The notes beneath the pieces are model-generated. The model was given only the letters and a program-made list of their open reading frames with translations. It ran no database searches and had not been told where the DNA came from. A DNA stretch of 64,000 nucleotides from Mesorhizobium mediterraneum (lineage in GTDB: Bacteria > Pseudomonadota > Alphaproteobacteria > Rhizobiales > Rhizobiaceae). Within the stretch, counting starts at the first letter, position 1, and each line of letters starts with the position of its first letter. A program made the position numbers and the translations under genes. The stretch lies in the NCBI RefSeq assembly GCF_002284565.1, contig NZ_NPKI01000011.1, positions 412,755 to 476,754 of the forward strand, given 5' to 3'. Shown here in pieces: positions 34,261 to 44,640 of the stretch.

Positions 34261-36549
34261 TCAAATGGCGATCACGGGCAAGGCAGGCAGAACCTTGTCC
34301 AAGGTGATGGGAAATTCACGCACTCGCACGCCGGTCGCGTTGTAAATGGCGTTGGCGACAGCAGCCCCCGCACCGCAGACGCCGAGCTCGCCCAGACCCT
34401 TCGCGCCAAGTGGATTGGCCTTGTCATCATGTTCCTCGAGGAAGACGACCTCCATCTCGGGGACGTCGCCGTTGATCGGGACGTGATACTCGGCAAGATC
34501 GTGATTGACGAAGTGGCCGTAGCGCGGGTCGAGCACCGTCTGCTCCATCAGCGCCGCGCCGATCCCCCAGGTCATGCCGCCGATGATTTGCGAGCGCGCG
34601 GTCTTGGCATTGAGGATACGGCCCGCGCCCATCACAGCCAGCATCCGGCGCATGCGGATCTCACCGGTATCGCAATCGACAGCGACCTCGGCGAAATGCG
34701 CTCCATAGGAATGCTGCGAGTAAGCCTTGTATGACTCGGTGGTAGCGCCTGGGGCCACGGAGCCTTCGGCCTCGAACCCCGCGGGAGCGATCCTCCGGAT
34801 GAGATCGGCCAGGCCTGCCGACTGCTGGCCGACCCTGACCTCGCTGTCGGCAAAGCTCGCCTCGGTGGCGTTCGCGCCGCGCAACGGCGAGGCTTCGCTC
34901 GACTGCGCCGCCTCCAGGATCCGTTGCTTGAGAGCATTGCACGCGTTATGCAGCGCCGAACCCGCGCTCGCCGCGCCCCAGGACCCCCCGGAGCCGGCGG
35001 TACGCGGGAAGCGACTGTCGCCGAGCTCCACTTTGACGGACGAGATCGGCACGCCGAGGCTCTCCGCAGCAATCTGGGTCAGGATCGTATAAGTGCCGGT
35101 TCCAATATCGGTCATGTCGAGCCGCGCCGTCACCCGACCGTCCCGGTCGATCGCAACCCGCGCCGTCGCCGCGCCAATGTAGTTCGGACGGATCGCCGCC
35201 GCCATGCCGTAGCCGATGAGCTTCCGGCCCTCTCGGGTGCGGCCCGGCGTCGGTTCTCTCCGCACCCAACCGAAACGGCGGGCGCCTTCCTCCATGCAGG
35301 CGACGAGATTGCGGGTGGAGAACGGCACTCCGCGCTCGGGATCCTGTGCCGGTTCGTTGCGGATTCTGAGTTCGATCGGGTCCAGGCCGAGCCGCTCGGC
35401 GAGTTCATCCATGGCGCATTCGAAAGCCAGCATGCCGGGCGCTTCACCGGGCGAGCGCATCCATTCGCCGCGGTTGATATCCAGCGGAACCAGGCGATGA
35501 CGGGTGACCCGGTCCGGCGCCGCATAGAGCGAGCGGGCAAAGACTGCGGTTTGCTCGCAGTATTCCTCGAAGCTGGACGTTGCGGACCAGACATCGTGCG
35601 CAATCCCGGTGAGCCGCCCGTCGGTGTCCGCGCCGAGACGCACCTGTTGGATCATCTCTGCGCGGTGACCGGCATTGGCGAACATCTGTTGTCGCGTCAG
35701 CGCAATCTTCACCGGGCGCTGCAGAAACTGCGCTGCAAGCGCGGCCAGGATCGTATCGGCATGGGCAATCAGCTTGGAGCCGAAGCCTCCGCCGATGAAG
35801 GGGCTCACGATGCGCACACGCTCGGGCGGGATGCGAAGCGTGCTGGCGACTCCCGCCCGGAAATTCGCTAAAGTCTGCGCCGATGTATGGATCGTCAGTT
35901 CGTTGCCTGACCAGGCGGCGAGCGTCGCATGGGGCTCCATCGGATTGTGATGTTCGAAGGGGGTCCGGTAAGTGGCATCGATCTTGACCGGAGCCGCCGC
36001 AAAGGCGCTCTCGAAATCGCCGACCACGCTGTCGGTCTCGAAGCCGGCATTGGTCCGTTTTGGTGCGTAGGCGTCGGCCTTATGTCCCGGTAAATCATAG
36101 ACGCCCGGCGCCTCGTCGTAGCGCACTTTGATGAGGCCCGCAGCAGCGCGGGCCGCCTCGAACGTCTCCGCGACAACAAGCGCGACGGGCTCGTCGTAAT
36201 ATCGCACCCGCTCGCTGTTGAGCGCGGGCCGGGCGCGTGTGAAGACCTCCGGCACGGTCGGCGTGACCGCCGGGCCGAAATCCGGCTGGGCCGGCGCATT
36301 CCGGTGCGTCATGACCAGCAGCACTGCCGGCGCCCGTTCGGCTTCGGCCGTGTCGATCTCGGCGATGCGCCCCTTGGCGACGGCGGCGCCGAGAATATAG
36401 CCATAGGCTGTACCATCCAGCGCATTCTCGTAGGCGTAGGTGGCATCGCCCGTCACCTTGAGCGGACCGTCGATGCGGTCGATCGGGCGCCCGATGACGC
36501 CATTGCGTGGTTCGGAAGGACGGTTCTCGCTGGTCTTCGTCTCTGTCAT
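34261..36549 (-). CDS. paoC: Aldehyde oxidoreductase molybdenum-binding subunit (PaoC/YagR-like)
   Basis: 762 residues, xanthine-dehydrogenase family large subunit. An a/b hammerhead domain near the N-terminus (VTGDATYAYENALDGTAYG; PEVFTRARPALNSERVRYYDEPVALV) is followed by molybdopterin-binding domains with FIGGGFGSKLIAH, MRSPGEAPGMLAFE and GSGGSWGAASAGSALHNA. The C-terminus has GAKGLGELGVCGAGAAVANAIYNA, whose Glu is the catalytic base position. It would oxidise aldehydes, including aromatic ones, to acids. Paired with the Tat-exported iron-sulfur subunit it acts in the periplasm. Last gene of a three-gene operon. Confidence 0.9.
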   Translation of the reverse strand: MTETKTSENRPSEPRNGVIGRPIDRIDGPLKVTGDATYAYENALDGTAYGYILGAAVAKGRIAEIDTAEAERAPAVLLVMTHRNAPAQPDFGPAVTPTVPEVFTRARPALNSERVRYYDEPVALVVAETFEAARAAAGLIKVRYDEAPGVYDLPGHKADAYAPKRTNAGFETDSVVGDFESAFAAAPVKIDATYRTPFEHHNPMEPHATLAAWSGNELTIHTSAQTLANFRAGVASTLRIPPERVRIVSPFIGGGFGSKLIAHADTILAALAAQFLQRPVKIALTRQQMFANAGHRAEMIQQVRLGADTDGRLTGIAHDVWSATSSFEEYCEQTAVFARSLYAAPDRVTRHRLVPLDINRGEWMRSPGEAPGMLAFECAMDELAERLGLDPIELRIRNEPAQDPERGVPFSTRNLVACMEEGARRFGWVRREPTPGRTREGRKLIGYGMAAAIRPNYIGAATARVAIDRDGRVTARLDMTDIGTGTYTILTQIAAESLGVPISSVKVELGDSRFPRTAGSGGSWGAASAGSALHNACNALKQRILEAAQSSEASPLRGANATEASFADSEVRVGQQSAGLADLIRRIAPAGFEAEGSVAPGATTESYKAYSQHSYGAHFAEVAVDCDTGEIRMRRMLAVMGAGRILNAKTARSQIIGGMTWGIGAALMEQTVLDPRYGHFVNHDLAEYHVPINGDVPEMEVVFLEEHDDKANPLGAKGLGELGVCGAGAAVANAIYNATGVRVREFPITLDKVLPALPVIAI

Positions 36550-36558
36550 CGTGTCACC

Positions 36559-37545
<987 letters not shown>

Positions 37546-37548
37546 TGC

Positions 37549-38208
37549 TCACGCCTCCTCTGCCGCGTCGCGGATTGCAGCGACAATGTTCGGATAAGCG
37601 GCACAACGGCAGATGTTGCCGCTCATCCGCTCGCGGATCTCGGCATCGGTGAGAGCGACGGAAGCCGCCGCTACGTCGGCGCTCGCATGGCTCGGCCAGC
37701 CGGCCTTGGCCTCGCCCAGCATGCCGACAGCGGAGCAGATCTGGCCCGGCGTGCAGTAGCCGCACTGGAAACCATCGCGGGCGACGAAGGCGGCCTGCAC
37801 CGGATGCAGCCGGTCACCCTCGGCAAGGCCCTCGACCGTGGTGATCTCGTCGCCCTCATGCATTGCGGCAAGCGTCAGGCAGGAATTGATCCGGCGCCCA
37901 TCGACGAGCACCGTGCATGCGCCGCACTGGCCGTGGTCGCAGCCTTTCTTCGAGCCGGTGAGGCCGAGATGGTTGCGCAGCGCATCGAGCAGCGTCGTCC
38001 GCGGGTCGAGCTCGACGGCAAGATCCCTAGCGTTGATCCGTAGGGACATCGGCATCGTCGGTACCGGCGTCGGAGAGGCGGCCGCCGTGACGGTGTCGGC
38101 CGGCTCTGCGTCGACCGGTATACCGGTAGCCAGGAGCACGCCGGTCGCCACCCCGCCCTCCAGCACCGTTCGACGCGTCGGCCCGCTCCTGTTGTCTGTT
38201 TTGGCCAT
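37549..38208 (-). CDS. paoA: Aldehyde oxidoreductase 2Fe-2S subunit with Tat signal (PaoA/YagT-like)
   Basis: 219 residues. A Tat signal ([20 protein letters not shown]) precedes the usual small-subunit domains. Plant-type 2Fe-2S Cys occur in [16 protein letters not shown] with INSCL. The second cluster uses [12 protein letters not shown] and [12 protein letters not shown]. The Tat signal on this subunit carries the assembled heterotrimer to the periplasm in PaoABC. It is the first gene of the operon, with GGAGA before the ATG. A separate molybdenum-cofactor chaperone (PaoD-like) is not present. Confidence 0.92.
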   Translation of the reverse strand: MAKTDNRSGPTRRTVLEGGVATGVLLATGIPVDAEPADTVTAAASPTPVPTMPMSLRINARDLAVELDPRTTLLDALRNHLGLTGSKKGCDHGQCGACTVLVDGRRINSCLTLAAMHEGDEITTVEGLAEGDRLHPVQAAFVARDGFQCGYCTPGQICSAVGMLGEAKAGWPSHASADVAAASVALTDAEIRERMSGNICRCAAYPNIVAAIRDAAEEA

Positions 38209-38297
38209 GCATGATCTCCAGTCGCAGTTCTGTCACCCGTCGACACTGGAACTGGGGATGCGCGCGGCGGCTTTCTTTCAAGAAATCGGCGGCAATG

Positions 38298-39182
38298 TCA
38301 GAATTCCGGAGAAGAATTCACCCGATAGACCCGAGGCGTCATGCCCCTGAGGCGCCGGAAGGTCGTGGTGAAGTGGCTCTGGCTTGAAAAGCCGAGGCGA
38401 AAGGCAATGGTACCGATCGACAAACCCGTTTCGCGCAGCAGCATCTCGGCTCGCCGCACGCGTTCCTCGATCACATAGGCATAGGGCGCAAGGCCGGTCG
38501 TCGCTTTGAATCGGCGCGCAAAACTGTCGACGGCCATGCCCGCGACGGCTGCCAGCTCGCTTAGCGAAATGTCGGAGTTCATATGTGCATCGATATAAGC
38601 CCGAACTCGACCAAGCGCCCGACGGCTGAGACAGCCGTGACGTATAGGCGGATGTTGCTCCCGGTTCAGGTTGGCCACGCGGAGGCTGACGAGGGCGACC
38701 AGATGCTCGACATAGGCAGAGTCCGGCTTGTGGCCGAGTGCCATCTCGTCGCGAAGCGAACTCAGAAGCGTGGCGACGACTACGTCTTTCTTGTTCACCA
38801 GGATCGGCAGGTCTCTCAGGCGTTCGCATCCGGGAAGCCCGATATCGGGATCGATCCACAAGGCTGAGTAGGAGAGGTTTACGTCGCGATAAAAGCCGAG
38901 CCGCTCCGCGCCTGCGGGGACGAAGGTGAGGGCTCCGGGCCGGTCCATCCCGTCGTAGAGGGATCTTGCCTCGTGCCGGATAGATGTGTGGGACGTTCCG
39001 CCTTCTTCGGTCAGCACGATCAGATGATGAGGGGCTGTCCAGCGGAGCTCCGCCTCCCGGCACGCCCACCGCCGATTGTCGAAAACGATCGAGGAGCTGA
39101 CCCATGACGCGGTTTGCAGAGGCTCCGACTTCTCCTCCTGGCTCCGAACCCGTCCGTCACCAAGCAACGGTCTGAATGACAT
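38298..39182 (-). CDS. AraC-family transcriptional regulator
   Basis: 294 residues from the ATG used here (a GTG seven codons earlier is possible). The C-terminal AraC DNA-binding domain has two helix-turn-helix units: LSELAAVAGMAVDSFARRFK and IGTIAFRLGFSSQSHFTTTF, then RRLRGMTPRVYR. The N-terminal part is a poorly conserved sensor (WTAPHHLIVLTEEGG; DRPGALTFVPAGAE). It lies 89 bases upstream of the oxidoreductase operon on the same strand, within the same inserted block, and probably activates it in response to an aldehyde. Confidence 0.87.
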   Translation of the reverse strand: MSFRPLLGDGRVRSQEEKSEPLQTASWVSSSIVFDNRRWACREAELRWTAPHHLIVLTEEGGTSHTSIRHEARSLYDGMDRPGALTFVPAGAERLGFYRDVNLSYSALWIDPDIGLPGCERLRDLPILVNKKDVVVATLLSSLRDEMALGHKPDSAYVEHLVALVSLRVANLNREQHPPIRHGCLSRRALGRVRAYIDAHMNSDISLSELAAVAGMAVDSFARRFKATTGLAPYAYVIEERVRRAEMLLRETGLSIGTIAFRLGFSSQSHFTTTFRRLRGMTPRVYRVNSSPEF

Positions 39183-39346
39183 CGCGGCATCCCGCTGGTT
39201 CACTCGCGGAGCCGTGGTCAGCCCCGGCTTGAGCGTTGTGCGCCGCCCCGCCGCTACGCATACGGCGGTTTATGTGGGACAGGCATCGTGCGTTGGTAAC
39301 CGCTCCGTGTTCAAGAAGTCGTGAGATCGGTCAAATCCAGCGCCTT

Positions 39347-39398
39347 CTGTCAACCGCCGAGCCCATCGCGGATAGCGCAGAAATAGCGATCGGTTCCG
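39347..39398. repeat. Direct repeat copy 2 (end of the intact oiaK gene)
   Basis: This 52-base stretch covers the last 15 codons of oiaK plus three bases beyond the stop. It matches 34174-34225 in the same orientation with three synonymous differences. The two copies bracket a block of about 5.1 kb holding paoABC and the araC gene. Confidence 0.85.
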
Positions 39399-40684
39399 AC
39401 CTGCCCGCCCTTCAGGGCAACCTCTAGTCCTTCGATTGCCTTGACGCGCGAGTGGGCGACGCAAAGCGGCGAGCCCGGCGAGGCGGGCAGCGGCATCCGC
39501 ACCGTCAGCGCATCGACGCCCATCTGGCCGAGTGCGTGGCTCGACGTATCGCCGCCGGCGATGACCACGCGCTGCAATTTCTGCTCGATCGTCAGCTCGC
39601 GAAGAAGTTCGCCGAGGCCGCGACCAAGCTTGTGGCGGGCGCCTTCCTGCCGGTCGATTTCAGCGCCCCGGTCGGCTGCTGGTCCAAGCGCCGTGTAGAG
39701 GACGACGCTGCGCCCGGCTTCCAGGCTGGCGCGTCCGGTGAAGACCGCGCGCGCAATCGCGTCGCTGGAGGCTTCGGAAACCAGTTCGATAGGATCCACC
39801 TCGATCCCGTCGAAACCGTCCGTCAAAGCATGCCGTATCTGCCGCTCCGTTGTCGGCGAGCAACTGCCCGAGACCACCGCGATCCGGTCGGCCGCACCCG
39901 GGGGCGAAAAGCCGGGCTCGGCACGGACAATCCCGTCAGACGCCCATTCAGCAAGCAGCGCATATTCGATGCCCGAAGAGCCGACGACGAAAGTGCCGCC
40001 AGGCCTGCGAACGCGCCATATCTCCTTGCCCGCAAGCGCCTGAGTCTCGCGGCTGTCGACATCCAAGAGCACGATATCGCTGCCATTCTCGATCAGGCGA
40101 TCGAACGCTTCCGAGCGGAACGCCGACTGCAGCGTCGCTAGGTCGACCAGGCCCGAGCTGAGATCCGTCTGGCGCGACAGATGGATCAGCAGGTCCGACT
40201 CATCCATCGGCGTGGTCGGGTGGCGGCTCATCACGGGATGGCGATCGATACGGAAATATTTTTCGCGGTAGGCCGCAAACAGATGGCCGAAGGCGGTGTA
40301 GCGCTTGAGCTGCGGCGCGCCGACCACCAGCGGCACGCTGGCTTGGCTGAAAACCGAGCGGCCGATCTCGATGGCCCGGCCGATGCTGCCGATCGCCGGG
40401 CTGGAATCGAAGGTCGAGCAGACCTTGTAGTGGCAGATATCGGCGTTCAGGGTCTTCAGCCAGGCGAAGGCGCCCCGCAGATGCGTGTCCATCCACTGCG
40501 GCGTCTCGCTTCGGCTGGTGCCGGCGAGGCCGATGGCACGGCAATGCCTGAACTGCGAAAGCAGGGCCTCGTCCGGCTGGTGCATGAACAGCACGGTCGG
40601 CATACCGCCGAGCTCAAGCGCCTCCATGACGTCGGTCGAGCCGGTGAGGTCGTCGCCATAATAACTGAGAAGCAGGTTTTGCAT
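39350..40684 (-). CDS. oiaK: 3-oxo-isoapionate kinase (four-carbon acid sugar kinase, DUF1537 family)
   Basis: 444 residues. The N-terminal sugar-binding domain begins LLSYYGDDLTGSTDVMEAL and includes HYKVCSTFDSSPAIGSIGRA. The C-terminal nucleotide-binding domain has VIAGGDTSSHALGQMGVDAL and SPGSPLCVAHS. It lies 11 bases downstream of a RuBisCO-like protein gene, and this pair is the OiaK-OiaX combination of the D-apionate pathway. It would phosphorylate 3-oxo-isoapionate at C4. Other DUF1537 kinases act on threonate or denbinobin-type acids, so the specific name depends on context. Confidence 0.8.
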   Translation of the reverse strand: MQNLLLSYYGDDLTGSTDVMEALELGGMPTVLFMHQPDEALLSQFRHCRAIGLAGTSRSETPQWMDTHLRGAFAWLKTLNADICHYKVCSTFDSSPAIGSIGRAIEIGRSVFSQASVPLVVGAPQLKRYTAFGHLFAAYREKYFRIDRHPVMSRHPTTPMDESDLLIHLSRQTDLSSGLVDLATLQSAFRSEAFDRLIENGSDIVLLDVDSRETQALAGKEIWRVRRPGGTFVVGSSGIEYALLAEWASDGIVRAEPGFSPPGAADRIAVVSGSCSPTTERQIRHALTDGFDGIEVDPIELVSEASSDAIARAVFTGRASLEAGRSVVLYTALGPAADRGAEIDRQEGARHKLGRGLGELLRELTIEQKLQRVVIAGGDTSSHALGQMGVDALTVRMPLPASPGSPLCVAHSRVKAIEGLEVALKGGQVGTDRYFCAIRDGLGG

Positions 40685-40695
40685 AGCGTCGCTGC

Positions 40696-41946
40696 TCAGG
40701 CCGCTTTGCCGTCGCCGAATTTCTCGATCGACCGCGCCAATTCGGGATGGGTCAGGGCGAACTCCGCCAGCGGGATGCCATCGACCGCCGCCTGCCAGGC
40801 TTGCTGCACGGCGCGGACGCCGGCACCCGGCCCGTCTGGATGGCTGACGATGCCGCCGCCGCAGAGATAGAGAAGATCGACCGTTCGGCCGGTTCGCTCA
40901 AAGGTCTCGGGGGCCTGTCCGCCCCACTGGCCGGAGCCGGCCACCGGTAGCGCGCAATCATCAGGCGAAAAGATCGGGGTGGTCACCGCCCTGAAGGACT
41001 CGACGAAGGACCAGTCCGGCTCCCAGTATTTCGAGGCGATGCCGTTGATCTGGAACTGATCGACGCCGAGCAGCCGCCAGAATTGCTGCCAGACCTTGAA
41101 GTCCATGCCGAGGCCGGGGTGGCGGGTGAGAATGTCCCAGCCGTTGCGGTGGGCGTGGATCACCAGGCTGGAGCGCTTTCTGAGGAAGGCCATGCCGCCG
41201 AAGCCGACGGAGTTGATGTTGACCACGGCGCAATTGCCGCCGGCCTTCGCCACCAGATCGTGGTTTCGCATCATCTCGTCGGGGTCGGCATGCGAGATGC
41301 CGAAGGCATACATGACCTTTTTGCCGGTCTTCTGCTCGTGGTCGAGGACCAGCGGCATGATTGCCTTGACCCGTTCCGACAGAGGCGAATAGGCCGGGCT
41401 CATCAGCTTCTCGTCGTCCTTGATGAAATCGACGCCGGCGGCGATCAGCTCATCCACCATTGAGGCCGTCTCGTGCGGGCGCAATCCAAGCGCCGGCTTG
41501 ACGATCGTCCCGATGATCGGGCGATCGGTGACACCGGTCAGCCGGCGGCTGCCTTTGACGCCGAATTGCGGACCTGGATGCGCGCCCCTGTATTCCTCCG
41601 GCAGCTTCAGATCGACGATGCGAATGCCGGACAGCCCCTTGATCGAAAAGGCGCCGCCGATGGCGATGGTCATCAGCGCCGAAAGGTCGGTGCCGATGGC
41701 ATCGAGCGGAAACGCGATGTCGACATCGGCGCGCTTGAAGGGTCCGTCGCTGGCCTCGGGAAGGGACGGGCGATCGCCGTCCGGCAGAGGCCGTATCGCC
41801 AGGACGCGCGCCGCTACCCGCGCCTTGAGCTCTTCAGTCTCGCCGGCCAGCGCGACGAAGGTTCCGGTCGACTGGTCGCTGGCGATCTTGGCCGCCAACG
41901 CCTCGATGCTAGCCGAGGTCTCGATGCGATAGGTGAGGGTGATCAT
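40696..41946 (-). CDS. oiaX: RuBisCO-like protein, 3-oxo-isoapionate-4-phosphate processing
   Basis: 416 residues, form IV RuBisCO fold. The carbamylation block reads GVDFIKDDEKLMSP, so Lys, Asp and Glu metal ligands are retained. GTIVKPALGLRP keeps the first active-site Lys, but the second Lys of the normal KPKLG is Ala. HAHRNGWDIL keeps His-Arg. Loop 6 reads GIASKYWEP, with its Lys present, but the His just before it is Gln (DQFQING). It is therefore not a carboxylase. OiaX enzymes either decarboxylate the substrate to L-erythrulose 1-phosphate or cleave it to 3-phosphoglycerate and glycolate. The start follows a putative operator by 32 bases. Confidence 0.85.
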   Translation of the reverse strand: MITLTYRIETSASIEALAAKIASDQSTGTFVALAGETEELKARVAARVLAIRPLPDGDRPSLPEASDGPFKRADVDIAFPLDAIGTDLSALMTIAIGGAFSIKGLSGIRIVDLKLPEEYRGAHPGPQFGVKGSRRLTGVTDRPIIGTIVKPALGLRPHETASMVDELIAAGVDFIKDDEKLMSPAYSPLSERVKAIMPLVLDHEQKTGKKVMYAFGISHADPDEMMRNHDLVAKAGGNCAVVNINSVGFGGMAFLRKRSSLVIHAHRNGWDILTRHPGLGMDFKVWQQFWRLLGVDQFQINGIASKYWEPDWSFVESFRAVTTPIFSPDDCALPVAGSGQWGGQAPETFERTGRTVDLLYLCGGGIVSHPDGPGAGVRAVQQAWQAAVDGIPLAEFALTHPELARSIEKFGDGKAA

Positions 41947-41977
41947 AGTTCGAAAAAAGTTCCCTGATCTTCGAAAT

Positions 41978-41991
41978 CTGGTATAATGAGT
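41978..41991. promoter_or_regulatory. Candidate apiose-regulon operator, site 1
   Basis: CTGGTATAATGAGT lies 32 bases upstream of oiaX. The identical 14-mer occurs upstream of the apiose importer (50171), and its first ten bases occur upstream of apnO (51143). All three have the same orientation towards minus-strand genes. On the minus strand the motif is CATTATACCAG, which overlaps a likely -10. GGTATA resembles half-sites of NanR-type GntR/FadR regulators, one of which is encoded next door. Confidence 0.6.
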
Positions 41992-42087
41992 ACATAAGTA
42001 TTGCAAGCGATATCCGCTTGGGCAGACATTCCGGGAATCGTGGCGACAATGCTAAACAGACACCGGTCAAAGGAGTGATTCGCGACG

Positions 42088-42801
42088 ATGAACCGTTCGG
42101 AGCCGATCGTCCGGCGCAAGCTTTCCGACGAAGTATTTTTGAGACTGAAGCGCTTGATCACCAGCGGCGAATTGCTGCCGGGCGATGACATGCCGTCGGA
42201 GCGTGAGCTGATGGAGCGCTTCGAGGTCGGCAGGCCAGCGATCCGCGAAGCGATGCAGGCGTTGAGCAATATGGGTCTCGTGGCGATCTCGCATGGCGAG
42301 CGGGCGAAAGTGCTTCAGCTGACCGCCAAGTCGATCATTAAACAGGTCGACGGCGCGGCCAAGATCATCCTGTCGTCGTCGAAGGACACGCTGGAGCACC
42401 TCAAGAACGCGCGCATCTTCTTCGAGCGCGGCATGGTCAGGGAAGCCGCAGAAAAAGCCACTGCCGAGGACGTTCAGCGGTTGCGGGCAACCGTTGCCGA
42501 ACAGCGGAGCTTTCGCGGCGATTCCGAGGCCTTCATATCGGCCGACATGAAGTTTCATACCCAGATCGCGGCAATATCCGGCAACCCGATCTACGTCGCG
42601 GTCAGCGAAGCGATGCTGGGCTGGCTGAAGGAATATCATACCGAAATGCTGATCTGGACCGGCAAGGAAAAGTTCACGCTGACCGAGCATGAAGAGATCA
42701 TCGGGCGCATCGAGCAGAAGGATGCGGACGGCGCCGAGAAGGCAATGATCAAGCACCTCGAGCGCTCGCGCGCGCTCTATGTGATGAATTCCGGCAACTG
42801 A
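42088..42801 (+). CDS. GntR/FadR-family (FCD) regulator of the apiose genes
   Basis: 237 residues. The N-terminal winged helix reads LSDEVFLRLKRLITSGELLP then SERELMERFEVGRPAIREAM. The C-terminal FCD domain has FFERGMVREAA, DMKFHTQIAAISGNP and LTEHEEIIGRIEQKDADGA, with the His and Asp/Glu residues that bind a metal in this family. AAAGGAG lies upstream of the ATG. It is transcribed divergently from oiaX and converges with apnL without a single base between the stops. Its position makes it the likely repressor acting on the GGTATA sites. Confidence 0.88.
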   Translation: MNRSEPIVRRKLSDEVFLRLKRLITSGELLPGDDMPSERELMERFEVGRPAIREAMQALSNMGLVAISHGERAKVLQLTAKSIIKQVDGAAKIILSSSKDTLEHLKNARIFFERGMVREAAEKATAEDVQRLRATVAEQRSFRGDSEAFISADMKFHTQIAAISGNPIYVAVSEAMLGWLKEYHTEMLIWTGKEKFTLTEHEEIIGRIEQKDADGAEKAMIKHLERSRALYVMNSGN

Positions 42802-44640
42802 TCACCCGATCCGAGTGATCGCGTAAGGCGTCATCACAAGGTGGCGTCGTTCGAACCCGGAAATATCGACCGTCATTTCGCTCGCCGTCAGGTTCGCTAG
42901 CCACATGACGGTCTTGCCCGAGGCAGAACGGGCTGCCAGCGTGAGCACCCGCGTCTCATCGCTCGTCCTCGCCGCTACGTGCCTGAAGCCGGCCAGTTGG
43001 CAAAGCCCCTGCACGGACTGGAAGATCGGCCGGGGTTCATCTTCGCCGACAGGTTCCCCGGATGCCGCCAGCACGCCAAATGGTCCGGTGAAGCTGCAAA
43101 GCGTGAGCATCTCCAGCCCGGCCGGCGCGACACGCGCCGCATAGCCGATTGTCCAAGCAGCTCCGAACTGGCCTGCATGGCGTGGATCGCGGTCGGCCAT
43201 GGCGATGCGCTGACCTTGCAGATTGGCCTTGGTCGCGCCGCCATAGGGGTTCTGCCGCATGGCGATGGTCGACGGGCCGATCCGGTAGGGTGTTGGCCCG
43301 AAGATCGCCCGCGTCGAGGCGGTGATGAAAGGCAGCGCCTCCAACGATTGCATGACGCTGAGATCGTCGGCGGCGTGCACGATCGGGCAGGTGCAATGGG
43401 TGACGAAATCGAGCTGGCCGGCCGGGACGCGCTTACGGTTCAACTCAGTGAAATAGCTGAACATGCCGCCACCGAGGCGGATATCGGGAAAGGCGCGGCG
43501 GGCGGCAGAATAGATGTCTTCGAGCGGCGGGCATTCAGGCCATGCGCTGCCCGGCGGCGTCGACTGCCGGTCGACCGAAGGCGAAACGGCTATGGCCGAA
43601 AGCTTCAGCCCGGCCTGGCGGACCATGCCGGCGACGCCTGAAAGCTCCGCGTCGAGATCGCCGACGCAGGAAACGACGCATTCGAGCGTCGTCTTGGCCG
43701 GATAGGCGGCGGCGAGCCGGGCATAGGACTGCAAGGCGTCGAGGCCGTGGCCGCGCGTCGGATCATAATGGAACATCAACTGTTGCGGGCCGAGCGCGGA
43801 CAGTGTCGGCAGGTTTGCAAGCGCCGTCTCGCCCTCGTCCGGGTAGATGATCACGCCGATATCCGGCAGCGCCGGTCCGGCTTCGCCGAGCTCGACGCGG
43901 ATTGGCTCGGCGGTTGCGGCGGCAGCCGGCACTTTCCCGTCGCCGGACACACGCAGGCTGACCGTCTGGCGCAGCATCTCGCCGGCAGGCAGTATGTAGG
44001 GCCATGGCAGCGCGAGCGGCCGGACATAGGTCTTGTAGGACGCATCCGACCAGTTGCGCTGGTCCTCCATCTCGAACACGTCGCCTTCCATCCGGCATTC
44101 GGCGGTGACGCCGGGCCGGACCTCATGGGTGATCGCCCGCAAATCCTTGAAAGGCTGCCAAGGGTCGATCAGGTCGGGAAGCTTTGTTTCCACCATGCTG
44201 CCGTCGGTGTGCTCGACCGTGACCTGGCTGCCGGCCAGGCCGGCGATCGGATGCAGGATGCAGAAGCCGCAGCGATTGGTCTCGAAATCGCTTTCGGGAA
44301 GCGCGCTCACGTCGAAAACCAGCTGGCCGTCGGCGGAACCTTCGATCGTCGCGCGAAAGTCGAGCCGGCTTCCCTCCGGTCCGACACAGCTTGCCGAATA
44401 GCTGACAGTGAAAGTATCGGAGCCCTGGTCGATGACTAAATCCGTGAGCGCCGGCTCGTAGGTGCCCCAGTCGCGATCCCTGACGATATAGGCGATGGCA
44501 CGCAGCACTTCGATGCCGCCATGGCGGATGGTCCGTAGATTGCCGTTGGCGAAGTCGGCGGTGAGCGCGCCGGCGCGCAGCCTGACAGGGTCGGCCTCGA
44601 CCGCGCGCGTGCCATAGAGGAGGAAGGCGTCGGCGGTCAT
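42802..44640 (-). CDS. apnL: D-apionate lactonase
   Basis: 612 residues and full length for ApnL as I recall the family. It has a beta-rich N-terminal part (FANGNLRTIRHGGIEVLRAI; RDRDWGTYEP), a central TIM-barrel-like region (MFHYDPTRGHGLDALQ; ECVVSCVGDLDAEL) and GGGMFSYFTELNRKRVP, then FVTHCTCPIVHAADD. The GH-like fold here serves a lactonase: it opens D-apionolactone, the product of ApsD, to D-apionate. No signal peptide. It overlaps apsD by four bases (ATGA). Without the apsD and RuBisCO-like neighbours I would call it only a hypothetical GH-like protein. Confidence 0.8.
   Translation of the reverse strand: MTADAFLLYGTRAVEADPVRLRAGALTADFANGNLRTIRHGGIEVLRAIAYIVRDRDWGTYEPALTDLVIDQGSDTFTVSYSASCVGPEGSRLDFRATIEGSADGQLVFDVSALPESDFETNRCGFCILHPIAGLAGSQVTVEHTDGSMVETKLPDLIDPWQPFKDLRAITHEVRPGVTAECRMEGDVFEMEDQRNWSDASYKTYVRPLALPWPYILPAGEMLRQTVSLRVSGDGKVPAAAATAEPIRVELGEAGPALPDIGVIIYPDEGETALANLPTLSALGPQQLMFHYDPTRGHGLDALQSYARLAAAYPAKTTLECVVSCVGDLDAELSGVAGMVRQAGLKLSAIAVSPSVDRQSTPPGSAWPECPPLEDIYSAARRAFPDIRLGGGMFSYFTELNRKRVPAGQLDFVTHCTCPIVHAADDLSVMQSLEALPFITASTRAIFGPTPYRIGPSTIAMRQNPYGGATKANLQGQRIAMADRDPRHAGQFGAAWTIGYAARVAPAGLEMLTLCSFTGPFGVLAASGEPVGEDEPRPIFQSVQGLCQLAGFRHVAARTSDETRVLTLAARSASGKTVMWLANLTASEMTVDISGFERRHLVMTPYAITRIG

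Noticed and set aside
40696..41946. True carbon-fixing RuBisCO large subunit
   Set aside because: The second Lys of the KPKLG motif and a key substrate His are replaced, no small-subunit or phosphoribulokinase gene is near, and the kinase/dehydrogenase neighbours fit an apionate pathway.
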